NCBI GenBank assembly: GCA_021186555.1
Contig: JAJKFL010000005.1
Location: 48,697,135-48,761,134 of the forward strand
Length of the DNA: 64,000 bases
Source of the DNA: Reticulitermes speratus
Lineage: Eukaryota; Arthropoda; Insecta; Blattodea; Rhinotermitidae
Reading direction: 5' to 3'
This document shows, in pieces, positions 55,384-64,000 of this stretch. Every line of letters starts with the position of its first letter. Positions within the stretch are counted from its first letter, which is position 1. The notes beneath the pieces are model-generated. The model ran no database searches and was not told where the DNA came from. It saw nothing but the letters and a program-made list of their open reading frames with translations. The translations under genes were made by a program, and so were the position numbers.

Positions 55384-55860
55384 AACACAGTCGGTAGATG
55401 GACTATACTGTGGACTCAACGATCCGAGGTTCGATTCCAGGTAGACTCCTAATCAATGGGCACCGGGGAAACTTTTCTCGGGGTAAAGAGGCAAGAAGCC
55501 GATCCCAGTGGCCGTGAGTCTAAGGCGTGGGTCTGCGGCCGCTCGCTTACTAGGATTGTGGGTTCGAATCCCACCGGGGGGCATGGATGTCTGTCTGTTG
55601 TGAGTGTTGTGTGTTGTCAGGTAGAGGTCTCTGCGACGGGCTGATCACTCGTCCAGAGGAGTCCTACCGAGTGTGGTGTGTCTAAAGTGTGTGATTGTGA
55701 AGCGTCGTAAAATGAGGCGGTCTAGGCCCCCAAGGGACTGCCGAGCCATTGAAAAAAAAAAAGAGGCAAGAAAGTGACGACCAATCATCTGTTTCTAATG
55801 ACGACGTTAAGAATAGACGGAGTTATACCTCTACTCCCTCTGTATCCTTCGATGACCTGC
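55384..55860 (+). repeat. Diverged SINE family C split by a SINE family A
   Basis: SINE-C parts: about 55384-55497 (GAGGTTCGATTCCAGG, CACCGGGGAAACTTTTCTCG) and 55773-55860 (TTAAGAATAGACGGAGTTAT). Confidence 0.75.
55498..55759 (+). repeat. SINE family A inserted in SINE C, with target duplication
   Basis: Head GCCGATCCCAGTGGCCGTGA, B box GTGGGTTCGAATCCCACC, poly-A end. AAAGAGGCAAGAA occurs at 55485-55497 and 55760-55772. Confidence 0.92.
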
Positions 55861-56084
55861 ACAGCGACAACTTCAGTCTCTGTATGTATAAGGCTAATGC
55901 TTATTGCTCTGCCGTTAACAGGCACAGCGATCAAATGAAGGCAGATGTGAAGCACGCAGACAGTTGAAATACAACGACCGTTCATTTAAACACGCAGGCC
56001 TTAATGAAGAGAAAACATTAAAACTGATTTGCTATATGTACGTATATTCTTAATTAAAACCGATCTTAAATAAATTGTGTTCGG

Positions 56085-56240
56085 AAGGTTTGGACAGGAT
56101 TTATAAGGCTCAAGATATTGAGCAGTTCAGGGCTGTTGTGAATACGACATTGCACATTCACTTTCCACAAAATCCGATAAACCGTTTTGACTAGCTGAGC
56201 AACTCTTAGCTTCTCATGGACTCTGGTTCATGTAATTAGT
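56085..56240 (+). pseudogene. Decayed LINE-b end
   Basis: GCTCAAGATATTGAGCAG, GGGCTGTTGTGAATACGACA and GACTAGCTGAGCAACTCTTA. Confidence 0.6.
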
Positions 56241-56363
56241 TACCGTAAGAATAGCATAAAACTTCTAAATAAACTCTTTGGGAAAAACGCAGTTTATAGT
56301 GTAATTTACTTCCAAAAAGGGAGAAGAAAGTATGAATTTGTAATCGAATTAATACATCAACCA

Positions 56364-56880
56364 AATTATACACTTAATAAAATATAATTCAAGACAAGTA
56401 TTAACGTCCTACATGTTTCGGCACCGCGGTGCCATCATCAGGGAATTATTCCGCACAAAGGAATACAGGCCCAACACGCTAATCTACGTACTGTATCGCC
56501 CTTATTGAAATTATTGAAATATTACAATTCTAAAATACACAAATTTAATACGCATAAAATTACAATGTTGTGATGTTAAAAGTGAGCCGTTCCAGGTATA
56601 AGTCCGTAGCTGTCTATATTCTGTATGCAGCATGCATACAAACATCTGTCTCGGCCTTATTTGGTCCGAAGAGATCTCGTCATGTAAATATCAATTTTAG
56701 ATAACTGAGTATACATTGATAGTATATAGAAGATGAATTTATGTTGTATAGTGGAGTGTATGTATCAGAGTACATAGCAGATGGAGCGTGTGAAGTGTGT
56801 TGTGTCCATGTAGTGGCCGGTGCCGAAACATGTAGGAGTTTAATACTTGTCTTAAATTGTATTTTATTAAGTGCATATGT
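56364..56880 (-). mobile_element. Ribozyme-bearing element with ~60-bp inverted ends
   Basis: 56364-56421 and 56823-56880 are inverted copies (GTGCCGAAACATGTAGGA, AATACTTGTCTTAAATTGTA, TTTTATTAAGTG). The full motif is on the minus strand at 56406-56445. The right arm holds only the GAAAC half. Confidence 0.8.
56406..56445 (-). ncRNA. Hammerhead-ribozyme-like motif
   Basis: Minus strand: stem I TCC/GGA, core CTGATGA, perfect stem II GGCACC/GGTGCC with GC loop, GAAAC, AT, GTA. Confidence 0.75.
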
Positions 56881-57506
56881 CCATCCCAGTGAATATTATG
56901 ATAGATAAAAAACAATTGAAGAATGTGGAATATTTCAATTATTTAGGCAGCATGATAACAAATGATGCAAGGTGTACACGTGAAATTAAATCCAGAATTG
57001 TCATGGCAAAAGCAGCATTCAACAAGAAGGAGACTCTTTTCACCAGCAAACTGGACTTAAATTTAAGGAGGAAACTAGTAAAGTGCTACATTTGGAGCAT
57101 AGCTTTGTGTGGTGCTGAAACGTGGATACTTCGGAAAGTAGATCAGAAGTATCTGGGAAGTTCTGAAATGTGGTGCTGGAGAAGAATGGAGAAGATCAGT
57201 TGGACCGATCGTTTGAGAAATGAAGAAGTATTACACAGAGTCAAGGAGGAGAGGAATATCGTACATACAATACAAAGAAGAAAGGCTAACTGGATTGGTC
57301 ACATCTTGCGTAGGAACTGCCTTCTGAAACATGTGATTGAAGGAAAGTTAGAAGGAAGGATAGAAATGACGGGACGACGAGGGAGAAGATGTAAGCAGCT
57401 GCTGGATGACCTTAAGGAAAAGAAAAGTTACTGGAAATTGAAAGAGGAAGCACTAGATCGCACTCTGTGGAGAACTCGCTTTGGAAGAGGCTACGGACCT
57501 GTCGTA
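56881..57506 (+). pseudogene. LINE-a 3' fragment, ~210 codons still open
   Basis: Open frame with IDKKQLKNVEYFNYLGSMIT, AFNKKETLFTSKLDLNLRRK, CWRRMEKISWTDRLRNEEVL and the end FGRGYGPVV, then cut by the duplication junction. C-terminal region of a non-LTR reverse transcriptase. The catalytic part and endonuclease are missing. It abuts the right arm of the ribozyme-bearing element. Confidence 0.9.
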
Positions 57507-60500
57507 AAATTGTTATGGTCATAAACAGGAACAAATATGTGTGGAGAGAGGTACAATTTATTGGGTCCTTTCGATGACGTTACAACCGAGTTCGACCTTA
57601 CTAAAAAACTCATGCACTGAAATTATCAAAATGCGACCAACGGTTCAGTCACTAACAGATCATACACAGACTGACGGAGGGATGGTCGTGGTCTCCACAA
57701 GAAGTGTCTCCACAAGAAGTGTCCTCTCTCCTTTCGTAAAAGTTAAAGTTCACCCTAAAACCTGCCATTAAGGCACAGAGGGCAGACAAAGTTACAGTTC
57801 TACTCTTTCTTTGTCCTCCGCGCTAGATGGCGGTGGGTGGTCAAAGCCACGCCTCGGCCGCTTTCACCCCGGGAATGACCCGGTACTCGTACAGGAGACT
57901 GGGTGGGCCCAGGGCAGGTCTGGACAGGTGCGGAAAATCTCGCTTCTACCGGACTTCGATCACCGGACCGTCCAGCCCGTAGCGAGTCGCTATACCGACT
58001 CAGCCATCCCGGCCCATTACACTTCGTAAAGAACGTCTAAAATTCAGTTCATACGTCACAAAGAACGGTTTGCGTCGACTCTAAAGACGATCCAGTTGAT
58101 GCAGCTAAGGGATACATTCGCTGTTTATCGCATGACTATGCTGAAAGATGCGGATATTCTTAAAGTTACATTTGGCACTGTGCTTTAAACGGCTAACAGA
58201 TCAGATGCTATTAAGCCAGTACAATACACTAACACTATATAATCACCTTCGATAATTCCACTGTGTTCGGTCACAGGCATGCAGAATTAACAAGGAGTTC
58301 TATGTAAATACAGCACAGTACTACAGTTGATACACAAACATCTGTTCACGTACGCACAAATAGACGAATGCTGACAGATTTTACAGTTACACAGTGCCGC
58401 ATGAAGGTTACCTGGTAAGGTAAACACATCACTGTCGGTGGCAGGTAACTGGTAACAGCTGTTGTACGGAAGGTATAAATTCGTTAATAGGAGATCACGG
58501 CGAAAGAGCAGACTTGTAATAGCTCTGTGGCCTGTACTAACGGCGTTTGTACGACGGTAGAGGGCGTTGCATTCAGGCAATGCCCCGTTCGACGGCTGCA
58601 CGCTCAATTCATACACAATCCGAGCCTGTCGTATTAGCGAGTATGTGTTAAGTGCTCGGATACATAAAATGACTGTATTCATAGACACAGTGACTAATAT
58701 GAGGAAGCGCCATAGAGATACTGCCGGAGGAGCAGAGTCCTTCCTGAGAAGCTAGCAGTTCCTCAGCTAGTCAAGAAATTCCCCGCGTTTTATGGAACCC
58801 GAAGGTTCATTACCGCATTCACAACAGCCCGCCACCTGTCCCTATCCTGAGCCAGATCAATCAAGGCCACGCCATCCCATCCCACTTCTTGAAGATCCAT
58901 TTTAATATTATCCTTCCATCTACGCCTGGGTCTTCCAAGTGGTCTCCTTCCCACAGGTCTTGCTGGAGGACGAGTGATTAGACAGGCGATATACACACGC
59001 TCAAACCTGGGGTAACAAACAAATGACCTAACTACATGAAACAGAGTCCTTCTTGACGAAGTAACAGTTTTTCATTTAGTCAAGAAATTCCCCACGTTTT
59101 ATGGAACCCGAAGGTTCATTACCGCATTCACAACAGCCCGCCACCTGTCCCTATCCTGAGCCAGATCAATCAAGGCCACGCCATCCCATCCCACTTCTTG
59201 AAGATCCATTTTAATATTATCCTTCCATCTACGCCTGGGTCTTCCAAGTGGTCTCCTTCCCACAGGTCTTGCTGGAGGACGAGTGATTAGACAGGCGATA
59301 TACACACGCTCAAACCTGGGGTAACAAACAAATGACCTAACTACATGAAACAGAGTCCTTCTTGACGAAGTAACAGTTTTTCATTTAGTCAAGAAATTCC
59401 CCACGTTTTATGGAACCCGAAGGTTCATTACCGCATTCACAACAGCCCGCCACCTGTCCCTATCCTGAGCCAGATCAATCAAGGCCACGCCATCCCATCC
59501 CACTTCTTGAAGATCCATTTTAATATTATCCTTCCATCTACGCCTGGGTCTTCCAAGTGGTCTCCTTCCCACAGGTCTTGCTGGAGGACGAGTGATTAGA
59601 CAGGCGATATACACACGCTCAAACCTGGGGTAACAAACAAATGACCTAACTACATGAAACAGAGTCCTTCTTGACGAAGTAACAGTTTCTCATTTAGTCA
59701 AGAAATTCCCCCCATTTTATGGAACATGAAGGTTCATTACCATCCTCACAAAAGCCAGACAAATCCATTCCAAGCGCCCTCGTCCCATTTCTTGAAAATA
59801 CATTTTAATATTATCCTCCCGTCTATGCCTAGGTCTTCCAAGTGATCTCTTACTTTCACGTTTGCCCACCAAAACTCTGCATGCGCCTTTCCTCTATCTC
59901 ATACGTGCTACACGTCAAGCCCATCCCATTATTATTGATTTTATCACCTGCAAAAGATTTACGCTACGAAATAATGAGATATATGTAACTCCGAGAACAG
60001 CGGAAATATGGCAAAATGGCACTGTGACAAAGTTTATTTTCCGAGTACTTCAGTTCTCGTCTCTCCGTCATAATTCTACCAACGCATCATATCATGCCTC
60101 CGTTACTCGGCAGGTGGACAGAGCACACTTCAGTGCCCGGAGTTCCTCGGAGGTAGAGTTTCAACCAATCCCACGAATAAATTAACCAAAGCCGAGCAAC
60201 AAATCCCATCTCCTAACCAGTTTGTGTTCCTTTGGGTGAACAGAGCCATGAGATTTGTGAACGCAATCAACTGTGCAAGGTAGGGTACTTGGATGGGCGT
60301 TACAGCATTCCAGAGACGATGAAATCACGTGACCTCCAGCACAGCATCATTGCTATTAGATGAAAGATTTCTGCCCACGGCTCAAACTGTAGATTACAAG
60401 ACAATATCCACAACATGCAGTTTGGTTCTGTACAAACAGGTGCACACCCAGAAGTTTTCAATGTGGGGGGGGGGGGAGGTGGGGGTGCTGACCCTGAGGC

Positions 60501-63500
60501 TATATATACTATGTTTTATTTTAAAACTTATGTTATAAATTTCACAGTATTACCAGTATTATCCCTACACACACAGCCATGAAAAGATAGCACAGTAACA
60601 TCACAACACACAAGGTAAGACATTCGCAGTAAACCAATTTCTTATAAAATATCCACTTAACCCCAAATAATTCACATAATTAACAAAAAATACAGAAGTT
60701 TTTATTTGGAATGTTTAATTTATTTACAGAAAAGGAACACGGAGACGTAGAAATTACGCCAGTAGTTCCGTAAAAAAACAGTGAATATTACGGACAGTTT
60801 ACAACTTTTTAAAACAGGGTTTAAATATACATTTACGTATGGTTTTAAGATTTTACCAGACTATTGTACATATTGTGTATTTGTTTTGATATGTGAGTAA
60901 TTGGTAGCACATGGCAAACCCCTGAGGAAGGAACTATAAGGTTCTGAAACACGTGTAGGGTGAGGGGACATAGGCCATAATAAAAGTGGTCAAAATAGTG
61001 CATTCGTTGGTTTTATTATTTGATTATGTTATAAAATCCATGCCGTAAGTACAACTGTAACATAACACTGTCTGCAGCTGCATGTACACACATACAAACA
61101 TAACTACATGTTACATGACTCAATCACAGTGTCACAATCTCCTTTCTTAATTTTATTAATTTGTTATTCAATATTCTAACGTAGTCATCAGTTGATTTCA
61201 GTGACTGATTTCGGTTGAATGGTAAACCACGTAAAACGTTTGATATAATCGTATCTACAATTTTTTTTTTTCATTTCGGTTTTGGGGGGTTTGGGGAGGC
61301 TGCAGCCCGGCAGCCCCCCAAACACCTTCGGTGTGCCCCGACAGGTACACAAATAAAAGTTATTTAAACACTGAAAAGTCTTCTGCAAGTCAGGAAAGGA
61401 AACATTATTGACTAAAAAGGTAAATGAATTATTAAATAAATAAAATAAAATATATTATTAATCAAATATAAATAATATATAATAATATATAAATATACAA
61501 CATAATATAATATAATAAATACAACATAATATAATATAACATATTATATTAACTGTATTGTATTATAATGCCGATCCCAGTGGCCGCGCGGTCTAAGGCG
61601 TGGGTCTGCGGCCGCTCGCTTGCTAGGATTGTGGGTTTGAATCCCGCCTAGGGCACGGATGTCTGTCTGTTGTGAGTGTTGTGTGTTGTCAGGTAGAGGT
61701 CTCTGCGACGGCTGATCATTCGTCCAGAGGAGTTCTACCGAGTGTGGTGTGTCTGTGTGTGATCGTGAAGCCTCAAAAAATGAGGCTGCCTAGAGCCGCC
61801 AAGGGGCTGTCGAGCCATTGGGAAAAAAAAAAAGAAAAAAAAAAAGGTGCACTGGAGTAATACGGCTCAGGACAGACCAGTGGCGGGCTGCTGTGAACAG
61901 AGTAATGACGCCTTTGGCACCATCAGAGTCGCGGCACTTTTGGTGTAGCTGCCGGACTTACAGCTTCTTAAGAAGAATTCTGGTCCACGAAGCAGTTTAG
62001 TTCATTTTAGTAGAAAGTTCGCTGCAAGTTATCACCGGATCCACATTTTCTGTACGATCCGAATATGGCGACTGTGCGAACATCTGAGGTGGAAGACAGT
62101 AATCTGTATACAGATGTACTAAACAGCTGTACAGCTGGCAAACCGAGCTAAACATTAATTAATTTTATTTCAATCCAACAAATGCAATACACTTTCTTTC
62201 ACTGATTTCTTGCCCCTACATATGTTTCGGCACACCCTGTGCCATCCTCAGGGGGTTTCGTAGACAGTTTACAATATCAAATGCATCCAATTTTTTTTTC
62301 ACTCACTTTCACAACACAAAATTTTGGATTGAAATAAAATTATTTAATTATCAAAAATGCACGGTATATATAATACAAAGCGAGCCTAACGTGTTCAGTC
62401 TGATAACGGGTAATGCGAAAAATCGTGCACGGAATTAGGACACTCATGTTTTATAAAAGTATCTCCTTTGTCACGGTATGTCGAAACCGGAGCTCCCAGT
62501 GACGGACGCAGTGCCCTGTCAACAGACGGATTTCGTGGTAAGAATTCAGTAGGTGTTAAAAGTCAGCTGTCACTGCAACGTCAAGGTCGACTCAGTATTC
62601 CTATGTCATATAAAAAACAAAGACCTATGCCGTTTTTACATAAAGTGCTCAGAAGGGCAGTTTGTCATCTACAAAACTACTGAAGAGATTTCGCTGAAAT
62701 TTGTTTCTGAGTGTCTGTAGCAAAAATTGTTGGGCGATGCTACATTTTGGACAACTCAACCCTGAAGACGAGGACACTAAGCTCCTTCGAAACGTCGGCA
62801 AACACTAATCCAGAGACACACCGTCACATCGCAGGATACTTGACATATACATGCCTACATAATCAGTTTTTTTAAACAAATTATTTCAGAAAGAAAGAGA
62901 CAGTAAGACGAACTATGTCTAACAAACTACAAACGGCATTCCAGATAGCGCCACTAGACGGACTCACTGTATTTTCTCGATGGAGGAATCACACTGCATG
63001 ATCGACTGAACCAACGTGCAGCTCCACGACAGAAGCTGTGAAAAGTTGCCAACAGATGGCACTACTGAGGACGCTTTCCCTCAAGTTATGAAAAAACAGT
63101 AACACTTATTTGTTGTTTTACTATATAAAGCCCAATAATATGTCGTTGGATTTATAGGCGAGTATCAATGGCGGTCTGTGTGAAAGAGCCAGATAGTTAA
63201 TGAGATAACACGTCCACAGATGGCTCCTCTGTCGAGTCCGTTGGGTTGACAGCATACAGGTTTTCAGACTGCAAATGGATATGGACTGAACCTGTAAATA
63301 TGTCGAATTAGAAGCCGCGGACAGCCGACAAGGGGTGTATTAGGAATCAGGACTGTCAGCGGACGCTAAGAACCCTCCACCATAAAAATCTACTGTCTGA
63401 CGGAAACCCCCTTACTGTCTCAGACTCGTACTAGGCTACGGACTGGGTGACCGAGGGATCGTGGTTCAATTTCCGGCAGGGAAACGAGATTTTTGGTCGC

Positions 63501-64000
63501 ACCATGGTTCAGGGGGTTACTCGCCGCCCTCTCTTCCCGCGCAAGTCCAGGTTAGACCCCGGGCCAGTCCATGAGAGATTTATAGCGTCTAGACTGCGGG
63601 CTGGACGGTCCAGGGTTACAATCCCGGCAGAGGCAAGAGATCTGTCTGTTCTCAAGACGTCCAGACCGGCTCTGAGTCCCATCCAGCCTCAAATGGGCAC
63701 CGGGGTTATTTCGCGGTGGCAAAGCGGCCGGGGTATAAAGTTGACCACTCACCTCCATCCAGCACTGAGGTTAAGAATGAGTGGAGGTGTACCTATACTA
63801 CCCATATATGCCTTCATGACGTGGACAGGGAATTTGACGTGACACTGGAGCAGGTACATCGGTTTTCCGCATCAATATGTCTCAACTCGTGCCCCATATT
63901 CATTCATTCATCTATCACTGATGCCGTATAAACTTGGTAACTGAGTGTCGTTAAATAACACACTTAAAAAATAGAGATAAAAGGCAAAACGCACAAACTT
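57507..64000. repeat. Large duplicated segment, copy 2 (runs off the window)
   Basis: Repeats 37877-44364 in the same order and strand. It includes SINE-C (57743-58017), the LINE-b array (58741-59920), the ribozyme-bearing insert (60540-61023, target repeats 60528-60539 and 61024-61035), SINE-A (61571-61845), LINE-b end (61852-61990), inverted-end ribozyme element (62154-62350), hammerhead-like motif (62760-62798) and SINE-C (63431-63821). Confidence 0.97.

Noticed and set aside
61571-61645. Leu-type tRNA gene
   Set aside because: A- and B-box-like heads belong to SINE A: followed by the SINE body and poly-A, repeated many times, with no good cloverleaf.

Overview
This is a eukaryotic, intron-containing, very repeat-rich window, most likely from a large insect genome. 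A cockroach or other blattodean is my best guess, from the LINE tail fragments and tRNA-derived SINEs; no marker gene confirms it. There are no bacterial-style operons, no CRISPR array and no genuine tRNA or rRNA gene. Nearly all other open frames are short stretches inside repeats.

One host gene is supported: three exons on the + strand (24410-24592, 26058-26318, 28414-29792) with consensus splice sites, all joined in phase 1, followed by a stop codon and a plausible 3' UTR. They encode the last ~606 residues of a larger protein. This part is disordered, rich in Arg, Ser and Pro, and has short charged helical segments. I cannot name the protein; it resembles the tail of a cortical or junctional scaffold. 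Upstream exons were not found in the first 24 kb.

The rest is mobile and repetitive DNA. (1) Four tRNA-derived SINE families, called A-D here. (2) 3' fragments of two LINE families: LINE-a with an (AATG)n tail and LINE-b with a (GTTA)n tail. (3) Short DNA transposons: two hAT-like MITEs with exact 8-bp target duplications, an internally deleted Tc1/mariner-like element, and a TA-flanked mini-element. (4) Five minisatellites with 33/36-, 34-, 39-, 39- and 44-bp units. (5) Several long perfect or near-perfect palindromes.

The most striking signal is a dispersed set of about 20 hammerhead-ribozyme-like motifs (CTGANGA, variable hairpin, GAAAC, palindromic stem III, cleavage-site UH, stem I closing strand). 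They lie on both strands and have compensatory changes in stems I and II. Several sit in short non-coding elements, often flanked by inverted copies of the downstream module GCATTyGTTGGT. One 483-bp element (40909-41391) has a 12-bp target duplication, and a related repeat at 48.66 kb preserves the empty site. This resembles ribozyme-bearing Penelope-like or retrozyme-type retroelements, but here they are short and lack visible coding capacity.

From 37877 the sequence is duplicated: 57507-64000 repeats 37877-44364 at an offset of about 19.63 kb. The junction falls inside the tail of a LINE-a copy. This is either a tandem duplication of a 19.6-kb unit or an assembly/haplotype artefact.
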